Source of the DNA: Coemansia sp. RSA 487
Taxonomy: Eukaryota; Kickxellomycota; Kickxellomycetes; Kickxellales; Kickxellaceae
Assembly: GCA_027577595.1 (NCBI GenBank)
Contig: JANBRJ010000114.1
Coordinates: 1 to 49,462, forward strand
Reading direction: 5' to 3'
Length of the DNA: 49,462 nucleotides
This document shows, piece after piece, positions 22,112 to 31,751 of the stretch (positions are counted from its first letter, which is position 1; each line of letters opens with the position of its first letter). The position numbers were made by a program, and so were the translations under genes. The notes under the pieces are model-generated. The model ran no database searches and had not been told where the DNA came from. It saw only the letters and a list, made by a program, of their open reading frames with translations.

Positions 22112-23512
22112 CTACTTGTGCTTATAAATGAAATCGAGACACGTTTTGCTGACCCTGCCAAGAGGAAAAAGTAGTTTTCCTGATCCATACACACGAGCGA
22201 ACTCTAATTTGCTGCGTACATCACCAAGTGCTGCTTGGGCAGATTCTTCAGCCGCCATATGGTCTTCCATTTCAGATGCACGCGATGTGCCATCAAAGGG
22301 CTGCGGAATGCCTGTGAGGCAAAGAATAGGCGTCGTCACCGAGTTCCAAGAACTGCGGTCCAGCCTTTTCAGTGTAAGAATGTCTCTTAGCATTCCGGGT
22401 TTGCGCAGATTCCAATGTGTGAAAAATACGCCGATTCCTTCGTAGAGCTGCGCCATGGCTGGATCGTCATCGATTTCTATCAGGCTCTCAGTGCCGCAAA
22501 TCTCCGAAACAGCATGTCGAAAATAGCTATCATTAGCCGAGCGCGCCAGCGCGTTGTAGGCTGCCCGCGTCCTTGCCCATTCAGGCCCAAGCAATTGGAG
22601 TTGCCCTGATAGGCTCTGTATCCTGGTGTGTGGCACGAGTTGGGGATCTATTAAACAAATGGAACGGATCCGTTTCCTAAACTCTGGCAGACCAGCCATC
22701 TCAAGTGCAATTGGGGCAGAGGTCTTGTGAGCAACAATATGAAGCGCTGGAGCACGCAAGTTATCCACCAGCTGAGAAATCGCTGTCGCCTGCGCCAAAA
22801 ATGTCGGAGTATACAAAGGAGAGGATTCCAAGTACCCCGGGCGGGAGATACTGAGCAGGCTGAATGGCGGCGTTGGGATAGTAAACGAAGGCTGCGACCA
22901 CTCGTTTACGTGCATTTCGTTTTCGCGAACAGAAGCAATGTTGCTCTCGTACGCAGTACGATCATAATTCGAGATGTCAGTATGTAGCTTTGAGCGTTCC
23001 TGAACGTTGTAGACAGAGTAGGTCCCAAAGCGGCTGGGCATCAGCGGGTTGCAGAGCTGCTGCGCGCGGGACATTCCGCCGGCCATCCAGCGTGCAACGT
23101 CAAATCCGCCAGGATCGTCACTATGCAAGAAAAGTATACAAGGGAGGTGTCTCAGGCTGGGCTCAAAAGACGAATGAAAGCGAGGTGAGTCGGTCAAAAA
23201 AGGAGAAGGAAAGCTGGATGTGGAATCAAAAGCATACTGTATTGTTGTTGTTGCACTAGCATGTTTTTGAGCCAAGCGCTGCTCATGTCGATTCTCGCGC
23301 GATTGCTGATGGAGTACTTGTGCGCCTGATTCAACAACCCTGAAGGGCTCTGCACCGAGCGTCATTGTCATGTGGTTGAAACGCAGCAATTTGTCCACAT
23401 GGCTTTTCCAGCGCAGAAATCCGCTCGTCATGCCAGCGCAACACTCTCGAACGGCTTTAACAATGTAAACTGACTTTATGGCAGCAAGCGGCCCCTTTTT
23501 GTTGATGCGCAA
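22112..23512 (-). CDS. Alpha/beta-hydrolase-fold protein with no serine nucleophile
   Basis: A 466-residue frame whose residues about 124-460 follow the alpha/beta-hydrolase order: strand LPCILFLHSDDPGG, then LLSISRPGYLESSPL (the usual R-P-G-Y turn), then the nucleophile-elbow strand LHIVAHKTSAPIALEMAG at about 257-274, and finally TTPILCLTGIPQPFDG, a strand that normally precedes the acid. In the elbow the expected H-S-x-G is H262-K263-T-S, so lysine stands where the catalytic serine should be. The domain therefore looks non-catalytic, or uses another residue. The first 120 residues are poorly conserved; translation might begin at a later methionine such as M48 or M50. The gene stands alone, and no substrate can be proposed. 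Confidence 0.7.
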   Translation of the reverse strand: MRINKKGPLAAIKSVYIVKAVRECCAGMTSGFLRWKSHVDKLLRFNHMTMTLGAEPFRVVESGAQVLHQQSRENRHEQRLAQKHASATTTIQYAFDSTSSFPSPFLTDSPRFHSSFEPSLRHLPCILFLHSDDPGGFDVARWMAGGMSRAQQLCNPLMPSRFGTYSVYNVQERSKLHTDISNYDRTAYESNIASVRENEMHVNEWSQPSFTIPTPPFSLLSISRPGYLESSPLYTPTFLAQATAISQLVDNLRAPALHIVAHKTSAPIALEMAGLPEFRKRIRSICLIDPQLVPHTRIQSLSGQLQLLGPEWARTRAAYNALARSANDSYFRHAVSEICGTESLIEIDDDPAMAQLYEGIGVFFTHWNLRKPGMLRDILTLKRLDRSSWNSVTTPILCLTGIPQPFDGTSRASEMEDHMAAEESAQAALGDVRSKLEFARVYGSGKLLFPLGRVSKTCLDFIYKHK

Positions 23513-23897
23513 AGAAAATTACGATTATAGCAAAAAGATTAAAGAGAAAAAGGTGAGAAGGAAAAAAGAAGAGGCAGTCTCTCAAGCATTTGGTTGTAAA
23601 GGAGAGCAGTGCAGCTTTCAAGAGATCAGATCAAGCCAGACTGTGTCCATCTCGCTATGACAACACTATACCTTGTCCTAGTTTAAAAAGAAGCATTGAG
23701 TCAAGGTCGAATCTGTAGAGCTGCAAAGAAGCTTGCACTATTGCATAGGGCCACAAGCAAATAAATACTGGGGCAGAAGAAAAATAACATCGTTTCTTTT
23801 TCCTTTCAGGCTATTTCTCTAAGCTATTTCTCTGGCCTTTTTTTGCTCTTGTTACTTACTGAAGGTTTAATCACACATAAAACAAGCAGAAACACAG
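23513..23897. other. Divergent promoter region
   Basis: 385 bases between the minus-strand hydrolase-fold gene and the plus-strand histidine-rich gene, so it should drive both. Long pyrimidine tracts precede the ATG at 23898. No TATA element is obvious. Confidence 0.45.
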
Positions 23898-24690
23898 ATG
23901 CCCGAGGTTACAACCGAAGCAGCGGCTAACATCACGGCTGTGGGGACGGAAGGCCCACACAGCCACTGCAACTGTAACCACCAACACGTCCAAAAGACGG
24001 AGGAAGCACACGGACACAAGCATGACCATGGGCAGCACCAGCACCAGCACCAACAGCAGCACCAACAGCAGCACCAGCACCAGCATCAGCACCAGCACCA
24101 GCACCATGGCCCCAAGCATAGCCACGAGCATCAGCACCACGGTCCCAAGCATAGCCACAGACAGCACGGCAATGCGCATGAATCCGTCAAGGCGGTGGTA
24201 GAGCTCAAAGAAACAAACGAGGGCGATAAAAGAGGTTCAGAAAGTGTAATTGAAGACATCAAGGTGGATATAAAGGATTCCAGAACCGATATATCTGTAC
24301 ACGGCGAACACAAGCATAACCATGAGCACCATGGTCACGGTCACGGCCACGGTCACAGCCACCGCCATGGCCATAGCCACGACCACGAAAACGATAACCC
24401 GCACCCCCAAGGCAAGGCTATCCAGTACAAAGAAGCGCCGCCGCAGTTTGGGGTCGCTGACCATGTGGATGGTAGGTTGTGTTGCTGCAATGATTTTCTT
24501 TCAGTCTCCCTGCACTGATGCCACATGTTGGCCAAGCTGTACCTAATGCTTAATTACCTTGTATTTCTCGTTTATCACTGCTGTAGATATCATACACACG
24601 GAGTTCAGATACGTCAGCGGATTCAAACCCTTCCAGTTCAACGCTCCTGGAAGCTGTCTCGACCCGCTGAATCCAAAGAGCAATTCATGA
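23898..24690 (+). CDS. Histidine-rich, putative metal-binding protein
   Basis: Exons 23898-24471 and 24587-24690 join in phase (GTAGGT donor, CTGTAG acceptor), giving about 225 residues. The protein has two histidine blocks: residues about 33-93 with alternating His-Gln/His-Lys and PKHSH, and about 136-165 with repeated His-Gly and His-Ser-His. HSHCNCNHQH lies near the N-terminus. No signal peptide or membrane segment is visible, so it is probably cytosolic. Such tracts bind zinc, copper or nickel in many families, but I cannot name one. The C-terminal 45 residues (QFGVADHVDDII, FKPFQFNAPGSC) are non-repetitive and look like the conserved part. It lies 1.4 kb upstream of a Ctr copper transporter on the same strand. 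The repeats are CAC/CAG-rich, so length variation is likely. Confidence 0.7.
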
Positions 24691-25634
24691 TCTACCATGT
24701 ATTTTCATGCTGGTGCGGCTTGTTTGGCATTTCTGGCATTTATTGACAGCAGCGGAACTCGACAGCGCAGAGGCTATATATGTAGCCCGGTCAGCCTTTA
24801 TTTGTTTCCGTTTGTCCCCACAAATACAAGAACATTATCAATTCCTATCCCGCTTGTAATATCAGGAAATGGATATTGAAGTGTGAGCAGCTCAAATCTT
24901 TGAAAATGCCTACTACTGCTTACTGCTTTCTCGTGAAATACCGATATATTTCGTGTAGGGAACACAATCTTGCGCAAACAAATATGTGATTTGTGTGGCA
25001 TACAATATGCGTGTTTGCCCCCACGTTTCAGTCACCTGTTATGACAACAGTCAGAGCTGGTGTGGATATCTAAGATGACAACCGCGTTTGCGCACATGCA
25101 AAAAGACATTGCTCGGTGGATATACAGTTTATGTGCCACGGCACGGCTGGCGATTGTTGCGCCAAGGCTTTTGTTGTCGTGGGAGTTCCATTGTTCAGAG
25201 AAAACCTTGCAGTGGCCAATATCAAAGCGCACCGCAGATATCCCTCTGTTCCCTTCATCTACTGTCCTTAATCGTGCCATGGACGTTTGGCTGTGTGTTT
25301 TTCACAGTACAGTTTCTGGCACAGGTCGTGCATAAAACCACCATGCATTGTAATTGGGCATGAAGAGAGCAAGTCGCAGAAGCATGTATTACCGATATGT
25401 GCGCAAGATACTCTATCATTTGCGAATCTGTTGGATCCTCAATTTAAACCTTGCATACCACAGCAGGTTGGTGTGAAATCCTTTTTAAAAAACTTTTCCT
25501 AAAAGTCGACATTGGGGGGTATAAAAGGTTGTGAAGTATTTGCCTGTCTGGCCAAGCAACAGCACAGACGCGCCTCACTCCCCTCCTTTCTTTCTGCTTC
25601 ATTTCATATTTTCTGTATATTTTAGCTTCGCCAA
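24691..25634. other. Intergenic region with TATA element at its right end
   Basis: Roughly 940 bases with overlapping short open frames on both strands and no recognised coding sequence. A TATA box at 25520 is listed separately. Confidence 0.45.
25520..25527 (+). promoter_or_regulatory. TATA box
   Basis: TATAAAAG directly after a G6 run, 108 bases before the ATG at 25635. This spacing suits the promoter of the small 63-residue gene. Confidence 0.55.
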
Positions 25635-25826
25635 ATGGTGCCCGATACCAGCAAGCCATGCGACCAGTTTGACTGGACACACGAGATCCATATGGGCCGT
25701 ACCAGATGGTTTGTCGCTGACCACATGTATGAGCTGATAGATAACTACGAAACATTTGTTCCTGGCCTTGTTCCAATCCCCACCGGGCAGCATCCCGACT
25801 CTGCATTTTCTGACGAACTAAAGTAG
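25635..25826 (+). CDS. Small uncharacterised protein, 63 residues
   Basis: The frame encodes 63 residues with good amino-acid balance, including DWTHEIHMGRTRWFVADHMY and ELIDNYETFVPGLVPIPTGQ, and ends DELK. There is no signal peptide, membrane segment or known motif; it looks like a compact soluble helical protein rich in aromatic residues and His. A TATA box lies 108 bases upstream and pyrimidine-rich sequence precedes the ATG, as in expressed genes here. It sits between the histidine-rich gene and the copper transporter on the same strand. The C-terminal DELK resembles an ER-retrieval tetrapeptide only loosely and, without a signal peptide, probably means nothing. It could also be one exon of a larger gene. 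Confidence 0.5.
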   Translation: MVPDTSKPCDQFDWTHEIHMGRTRWFVADHMYELIDNYETFVPGLVPIPTGQHPDSAFSDELK

Positions 25827-26134
25827 GAGTCGCCATTGCACCGTAGCTTGGTCAGTTCTCTGTTGGTGTGTCTTAAGCGGAGAATAGGAGGAGGGCAGCT
25901 TCTTTTGTAAACGGATATGCCTCTTTGTGCATACTTGTCACAGGGCTTGAGGCCATCCTCCCCCCTCCCTTTTTCTGTCTTTTCTTTTGCTTTTCTTTTA
26001 CTTTTCAATTCTTCACTTCCAAATACTTTCTTTTCTGGCTTCTTTTGCTTTTGTTTGAAATTCAAAAGTTTCTATTGTTTCAATACAACCACCAGCTTAC
26101 CAAACATAACTGCTGTTTATATTCTTCACTCCAA
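25827..26134. other. Promoter/5' leader of the copper transporter
   Basis: 308 bases dominated by CT-rich tracts (25960-26060), a usual leader for fungal genes. An open frame reads through here into the transporter, but its sequence is low-complexity Phe/Leu. Confidence 0.5.
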
Positions 26135-26629
26135 ATGGAAATGCCAGGACATGGTGGCCATGAAGGGCATGGCGGCGGAGGCGATGACTCGAGACCAATG
26201 TGCGCGATGAACATGTCTCTCAACTGGAGTACCGAGAATGTGTGCGTGCTCTTTGACTTTTGGCGTGTCAACTCGACTACGTCACTAGTCTTTACTTGTG
26301 CTGCGGTCTTTATGCTAGGCTACTTTTACGAATGCCTGCGTGCCAAGCTGCGCAGCTGGGAGACTCGCACTGCATCTAGCGGTGGTACTGGCGCGCTGGC
26401 CGATGCTACCAGCACTCTTATTCCTAGAGACACTACGTCCGGTACAAGCATTCGCTGGAAGCGCGCAATTTATTACGGTCTTATGGTCGCATACTCTTAC
26501 TCTCTTATGCTGATATTCATGACATACAACGGCTATCTGATCATTTCTGTTATTGGCGGTGCCATTGCTGGACACTACTCATACAGCATTGATGAGCCAG
26601 GAGCTGTTCGTGGTGCAAACTGTCACTAG
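26135..26629 (+). CDS. Ctr-family copper transporter
   Basis: 164-residue copper transporter of the Ctr family, working as a trimer in the plasma or vacuolar membrane and passing Cu(I). The ATG at 26135 gives MEMPGHGGHEGHGGGG, a methionine- and histidine-rich N-terminus, then MCAMNMSLNW, a copper-collecting Mets motif. Three membrane segments follow: about 48-66, 113-131 and 133-150. The second contains the pore motif M125-LIF-M129, and the third carries GGAIAGHY with the G142-x3-G146 helix-packing motif. A serine/threonine-rich loop links segments one and two. The short Cys/His end (NCH) resembles the C-terminal metal-binding cap of human CTR1. Size suits the vacuolar CTR2 type or SLC31 proteins. 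The upstream open frame is leader, not coding. It is convergent with MCT1, 114 bases away. Confidence 0.92.
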   Translation: MEMPGHGGHEGHGGGGDDSRPMCAMNMSLNWSTENVCVLFDFWRVNSTTSLVFTCAAVFMLGYFYECLRAKLRSWETRTASSGGTGALADATSTLIPRDTTSGTSIRWKRAIYYGLMVAYSYSLMLIFMTYNGYLIISVIGGAIAGHYSYSIDEPGAVRGANCH

Positions 26630-26743
26630 TGGATTTTTCCTTTTTTGCTTTGCTTTGCTTATAATATTCAGCCTGTTTACGTTTCTAGTTCTCATGAATG
26701 TCACTACGTCAAAAGGCAACACAACAACAAAAGCACTAACATG

Positions 26744-27910
26744 CTAGTATCCGCGCTTTTCCTGGCGATCGAGAACTGCAACAAAGTCTTTGATGGCTGA
26801 CGCATCAGACAGCCGGCGGACAATGTCTTTAGCATACTCTTTGCCCACGAGGTTTCCGACCACATTCCCTGGTCCTGTTGCGCCCCAGCGGGATATGCCA
26901 TGGATGTCCTTTAGGTACTGCATAGACTGCAGCCAGAGAACAGGGCTATCAACCTGCTCTGCCAGAAGCCTTTCTGTTTCTCCAGCCGCACCGTGAGGCC
27001 TCGCAGTGACATTGGATATCACAGGCAAAGTCCAAGAGCCCTCATTCCTGATAGGGGCAAGTTCGACCATTCTAGCCGCAAGTGTCTCCTTTGCTGGTGC
27101 CATCAGTCTACAATGGAATGGCGCCGAAACAGGAAGGTTCACAGCACGCATTGCGAGGCGCTTGGACTGAAGGGACAAAAGGGCTCTGTCCACCGCAAGT
27201 CGTGTTCCACTGAGGACAATCTGGCTGCTTGAGTTTATATTAGCAACTTGCACAACTTCGCTTTCCCGGGAGCTTACATCCTTGTCCAGAATGATCTGTT
27301 GCTGAACATCTTCTACATCCGCAATAACATCCTCGATTTTAGATTTGCGCAGAATGCACGCAGACATTGCGTAGTTGCACTCTTTAACCGCATCTTGCAT
27401 AGACTCGCCACGAGTACGTACCAAACGAATACCATCATCAAGCGATATTGCCCGTGCGGCGATAAGTGCCGAGTACTCGCCTACAGAGTGGCCCATGGCA
27501 GCCGAGTACATATCTGCTACATCCATTCCTGTTTCGTGCTGCAGCGCCTGCACAATAGCGATCGAAACAGCTACAATTGCTGGCTGTGCATTTTTTGTCA
27601 GCGTCAGTTCGCTGGAATCACCTTCAAACATAAGGCTGCTTAGTCGAAAGCCGAGGACTTCATCTACCTGTTCAAATACTCGCTTAGAGACCGGAAACTC
27701 GGTATACAGATCTCTGCCCATGCCCACAAACTGCGATCCTTGTCCTGGGAATATTATCGCACGCTGGTGACGATATATTTGCTGCCGGCCCTTGCTCAGC
27801 CCGCTTGCAGAGATGTTAGACATTTGCCTGCAGCATGCCAATGCAAAAGCAAAGGGCCATTTTGTCTTGGGCAGGCTGCAAAATTTAGCAGAGCAACTCA
27901 TTCGAGCCAA
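26744..27910 (-). CDS. MCT1: Mitochondrial malonyl-CoA:ACP transacylase
   Basis: Loads malonyl groups onto mitochondrial acyl-carrier protein for type II fatty acid synthesis, the route to lipoic acid. The 388-residue frame begins with a basic, serine-rich stretch (MARMSCSAKFCSLPK) suited to mitochondrial import. FabD hallmarks follow: PGQGSQFVGMG (55-64), the nucleophile elbow GHSVGEYSA with S142, NINSSSQIVLSG (about 224-235), and SAPFHCRLM with catalytic H266. The C-terminal GATGPGNVVGNLV would complete the active-site wall. Length is normal for fungal Mct1. No intron is needed. Confidence 0.95.
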   Translation of the reverse strand: MARMSCSAKFCSLPKTKWPFAFALACCRQMSNISASGLSKGRQQIYRHQRAIIFPGQGSQFVGMGRDLYTEFPVSKRVFEQVDEVLGFRLSSLMFEGDSSELTLTKNAQPAIVAVSIAIVQALQHETGMDVADMYSAAMGHSVGEYSALIAARAISLDDGIRLVRTRGESMQDAVKECNYAMSACILRKSKIEDVIADVEDVQQQIILDKDVSSRESEVVQVANINSSSQIVLSGTRLAVDRALLSLQSKRLAMRAVNLPVSAPFHCRLMAPAKETLAARMVELAPIRNEGSWTLPVISNVTARPHGAAGETERLLAEQVDSPVLWLQSMQYLKDIHGISRWGATGPGNVVGNLVGKEYAKDIVRRLSDASAIKDFVAVLDRQEKRGY

Positions 27911-28140
27911 TCTTTTCGTTGGTCTATGGAAGAGTGGAATGGCGATGGCCTAAAGCGCTATAGTTTTGTGTTTAAAAATAACAGTGATAGTTGCGTTTGG
28001 TTTAGCATCCATTCACTGAATGTGCTTTGGGAGCATAATTGCAATAATAAAGAAGAATAGATTCACAGTGCTAAAAAAGAAGAGAAAAGATTGAACAAAG
28101 GTGTAAAGAGTGTGATCTCGTCTTTTGTGAGTTTTTCTTA

Positions 28141-29121
28141 CTAGCGTCGTTTGTATATGCAGGGCTTTAGCAGATTTTCAGTGCTGGCGCCAAGGAAGGC
28201 CGTCTCACTAACTTTTGTAAGCTGGAAAACCGCAAACATTTTGTTGCTTGTATCTTTGCGCGCTAGTTTAAAGCCCTGATTCTCAAGCGCACTGACAAAC
28301 GTGTCAATGTTTGAGATTCTGCTCACAACCTCTGCGATTTTAAGCTCACCGCCTGTCCGCAGTATGCGATTTGCCTCGCGAATAAACTTGATAAAATCAG
28401 TCCCCATCAGTGCTAGACAGAATATAACCACATCGACAGCACCGTTCTTAAGCGGGACCTTTGCTATATTGCAGGCGGTGATGTACTTGTTGTAGGCTAC
28501 CAGGTCAAAAGAATGCACTTTGTGCTGATTGCTGACTGTGGCTGCTAGCTTTGCTTCGCCACACCCCATGTCAGCAACCACCAGTCGCTTCTTTGACATT
28601 TCAAGCTGCTTGATAAAAACATCTATCGGGTTTACTGGCCATTTTTCCACTTGAGATGTAAATCCTTGATGGTACTCTTCAAAGATCTTGGGATCGTTCC
28701 GCATCATATCATACGCTTTTGTACCAGTTGTTGTGTACAGTGTCTCGTTGATCCAGCGAAATCGTGCGCCTTTTAGCTTTTGTTGCATCTTCTGTTGGAG
28801 CTTGCTCATACCTTGATTGTCCGCCTGTCTCGGGTTTTCTGCTATGTCCTGTGCATATGTGCGAACAGAATCTGTGCCACTACTGCCAATGGCTTCAGAC
28901 ATACTTTTCTTTGTGTTGGGCGTATCTGTTTGTCTTTGGCGTCTTGTCGCTAGCAATTGCTTAATCTTTTTCAGCTTTTGTACCTGCGATCCCCGTTTCT
29001 TGTCCTTTGCCACTTTGCTTAAAATGTTGTCTGCTTGTCTTGGGGTATTGAGATTGGGGGTTAAACGCTGTGCTTTGGAAGCGTTACTACCGACTATGGT
29101 GTCCTTTCTACTGTTTCCCAT
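28141..29121 (-). CDS. RRP8: 25S rRNA adenine-N1 methyltransferase Rrp8
   Basis: Nucleolar SAM-dependent enzyme that methylates an adenine (m1A) in helix 25.1 of the large-subunit rRNA. I use the ATG at 29121 (MGNSRKDT), 326 residues; the open frame extends 20 codons upstream into Phe-rich leader. The basic N-terminal third is nucleolar-type. The Rossmann fold begins after RWINETLYT, a family signature, with VADMGCGEAKLA as the SAM-binding loop, HSFDLVAYN, and VDVVIFCLALMGTDF, which matches the Rrp8 motif around the second catalytic loop. It shares a 342-base divergent promoter with CWC27. Confidence 0.95.
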   Translation of the reverse strand: MGNSRKDTIVGSNASKAQRLTPNLNTPRQADNILSKVAKDKKRGSQVQKLKKIKQLLATRRQRQTDTPNTKKSMSEAIGSSGTDSVRTYAQDIAENPRQADNQGMSKLQQKMQQKLKGARFRWINETLYTTTGTKAYDMMRNDPKIFEEYHQGFTSQVEKWPVNPIDVFIKQLEMSKKRLVVADMGCGEAKLAATVSNQHKVHSFDLVAYNKYITACNIAKVPLKNGAVDVVIFCLALMGTDFIKFIREANRILRTGGELKIAEVVSRISNIDTFVSALENQGFKLARKDTSNKMFAVFQLTKVSETAFLGASTENLLKPCIYKRR

Positions 29122-29463
29122 CCTGAAGGACAAAAAGAAGAAAAATAACGTGAATATTCTATTGAAAAAGCCAAATAACAAATGAAGACAAGGAGAGGTT
29201 CTATCTTTATTTAAAAAAGAAAAACTTTAAAATCCACAAAAAATTTTCATTTTTGTTTTGCTAATCATCCAGCTGACGCCTAATATTGGGATAGGCGTTG
29301 GATAATCAGGTGCGGCACGTGTATAAAATGTAAAATATTCAAATGATCATCCCAGCTAACACAAGACTATTCAAGTGAAAATCGAACACCACTTTTTTGC
29401 GCAAACTCGTTGTCAATATACCAAGGTGTCTTTTGTTTTCTTTGCTGCATTTTTTATTTCTAG
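29122..29463. promoter_or_regulatory. Bidirectional promoter RRP8/CWC27
   Basis: 342 bases between two divergent starts. AT-rich on the RRP8 side and CT-rich before CWC27. No TATA box or defined factor site is evident. Confidence 0.5.
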
Positions 29464-30759
29464 ATGAGTAATATATATGTCAGCGAGCCACCAACCTTTG
29501 GGAAAGTTATTTTGGAAACGACTGTCGGGAACATTGAGATCGAGCTATGGTCGAAGGAAGCTCCCAAAGCATGTCGCAACTTTTTGCAGCTCTGTATGGA
29601 AGGATTCTATGACAATTCCATATTTCACCGTATAGTCCCCGGATGGATTGTGCAGGGTGGTGATCCAAGTGGTACTGGCGAAGGTATGTTGCTGACTAAA
29701 GCTAATTTATGTACACCTTGTAATATCCATCTTTAACTTATATACTTGGTAAACAAACTCCATGCGTCATATTTAGGTGGCGAATCCATATATGGTGCGC
29801 CGTTTGCTGATGAGTTTCACTCACGCTTGCGCTTCAGCCGCAGAGGGCTTGTTGGCATGGCGAACTCGGGGCCAAACGAAAACCGTAGCCAGTTCTTTAT
29901 CACTCTTGCACCGACACCCGAGCTTCAAAAGAAAAACACACTGTTTGCAACGGTTGTCGGAGACAGCCTATTCAATGCATTGAAGCTAGGCGAGGGTGAG
30001 GTTGACAAGGAAACCGAGCGGCCGGTGTACACAAGGAAGATAATACATGCGCGCGTGCTAGACAACCCCTTCACTGATATTACAATACGGACCCACCTGG
30101 AGACATCGGCAGCTAATTCTGGATCTGTGAATATAAACAAGCTAGAGGCACGTAAAGGGAAGATAAAGACGGTAAAGGACAAAAAGCTCCTTTCTTTTGC
30201 TGACGATGAGGACGATGCTGACATTGTAACTAAAGTAGGGAATTCGGGTATGAAGAGTAGCCATGATTTGCTGGTTTCCGACTCCACGCTTGGGCATAGC
30301 AGCCGTAAGACGCCAAAACACAAAGATAAAGCCAATGGCCACAATGAAGGCGCTTCTGACACCAACCATACTACAGTTGGTGTGCTGACAGATCAAGGAG
30401 ATGATGCTCAGGAAAACGGAGTTGTGTATGTAGCAAAGGCAAGAAAAGGCAAGGCTGTTCACAAACCAAAAAGGTCCAAGGCAGAAGGAGAAGACACTCG
30501 GCAACTATCTGGACCTGACCGTTTGTGGACGACAGCGGGCAGTAAAGACACAGATGAAGCTAACAAACGGAGCACAAAACGATCTGGATCTAAAGCTGCT
30601 AGCAATGTGGAGCTGATACGGGGACAATACAAGCCAATGGGTCTCTCAGCTACCAAAGGTCGCAAAAATGACTCGCACGAGGATGAGCTTCTTGCACGAC
30701 TTGGCGTGTTTAAATCAAAGATACGCAAGGTCAGAGAGGAAGATCAAAAGACAAGATAA
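29464..30759 (+). CDS. CWC27: Spliceosomal cyclophilin-type protein Cwc27
   Basis: Cyclophilin-domain component of the activated spliceosome. Exons 29464-29683 and 29777-30759 join in phase, restoring [15 protein letters not shown], and give 400 residues. The start [11 protein letters not shown] and the domain (about 12-170: [54 protein letters not shown]) match Cwc27. Glutamate replaces the usual catalytic-pocket tryptophan region as far as I can judge, and Cwc27 proteins are regarded as largely inactive isomerases, so this fits. The C-terminal half is basic and disordered, with the conserved closing block [14 protein letters not shown]. Confidence 0.95.
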
Positions 30760-30897
30760 ACGGAAAATACACCTTCAAAGAAAGGGCACACTTTTTCTTA
30801 ATCTCTTTCGATTGCATTTTAAAAATTGTTTTTTTGGGTGTGCAATTGTATTTACTTCACCAAATTCAGCTACACGTTTCACAACTTTGGGTTTACA

Positions 30898-31617
30898 ATG
30901 AGCGACGGCACATCTACAGTAGCAGAGACAACAGCACGTCTCTTTTCCGCTTTGTCACTAGATGGCAAGCAATCGAACGAAATCAGACAAGTTAGCAGTG
31001 GTGTGCTTGAATTTCTTCTACCAGAGCTTGTAAACACGCTTGTTTCTACAACTCTCGAAGCAAAACTGCTTTCAGAGCGAATTACGCTTGGTCTAGAGCC
31101 CGAAGACACGAGCGAACCAACGCCCACAAAAGGCGAAGAAGACAATGACCAAACTAGCATACAAAACACTGCCACCTCTGGGTGGATAGATCTTCCAGAC
31201 GACAAAGAGCTGATGGAACAGGTCTATGTCAAGCTGGAAATGGTTGGCTTTCGAGTTGGTCGGCGACTAGCCGAGCGCTTTGCACCGCTGAACAGACGCC
31301 TGACAGACACGTTAGATGTAGTAAAGTTTGTCTGTAAGGACGTATGGGTGATGCTGTTTAATAGGCAGATTGACAACCTGAAAACAAATCATAGGGGGGT
31401 ATATGTGCTCCAGGACAACAAATTCAAGTGGTTCCTGCGAATGTCTGGGAACAGTGGTGGTGCAGCAGCAGCAAAACGAGCACAACCTTACATCTGGCTT
31501 CCTTGCGGGATAATCCGTGGGATCCTTGACAGCTTTGGTGTCAGCACAGTTGTCATAGCCGAGACGCTTGGCTTGCCACAGTGTACATTCCAGATCAAGG
31601 TAGTCTCAGACGACTGA
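30898..31617 (+). CDS. TRS33: TRAPP complex subunit Trs33/TRAPPC6
   Basis: Bet3-fold subunit of TRAPP, the Rab exchange and tethering complex at the Golgi. The ATG at 30898 (MSDGTSTV) gives 239 residues. Conserved parts are LEFLLPELVNTL (helix 1), LEMVGFRVGRRLAERF (helix 2), FVCKDVWVMLFNRQIDNLKTNHRGVYVL, and LPCGIIRGILDSFG; the end CTFQIKV is the usual last strand. An acidic, Thr/Ser-rich insert of about 40 residues (near 65-105) between helices makes it longer than the usual 160-190. Open-frame sequence upstream of this ATG is untranslated leader. It is convergent with MMADHC, 134 bases apart. Confidence 0.93.
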   Translation: MSDGTSTVAETTARLFSALSLDGKQSNEIRQVSSGVLEFLLPELVNTLVSTTLEAKLLSERITLGLEPEDTSEPTPTKGEEDNDQTSIQNTATSGWIDLPDDKELMEQVYVKLEMVGFRVGRRLAERFAPLNRRLTDTLDVVKFVCKDVWVMLFNRQIDNLKTNHRGVYVLQDNKFKWFLRMSGNSGGAAAAKRAQPYIWLPCGIIRGILDSFGVSTVVIAETLGLPQCTFQIKVVSDD

Positions 31618-31751
31618 AAGCTAGAGGTATTATCTACATTTTTCATCATCCATTATACATGAGTTTCCCAGAAAGCGCAAAAGCTGTAGCATTTCAGAGT
31701 AAAAGCTGGCAGAAAATGTGCAATTAAACCTGCCGACACGAGTATATTCGT

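Noticed and set aside
23871-24464. Minus-strand frames rich in Val, Leu and Met that look like membrane segments
   Set aside because: They are the antisense reading of the CAC/CAT histidine tracts.
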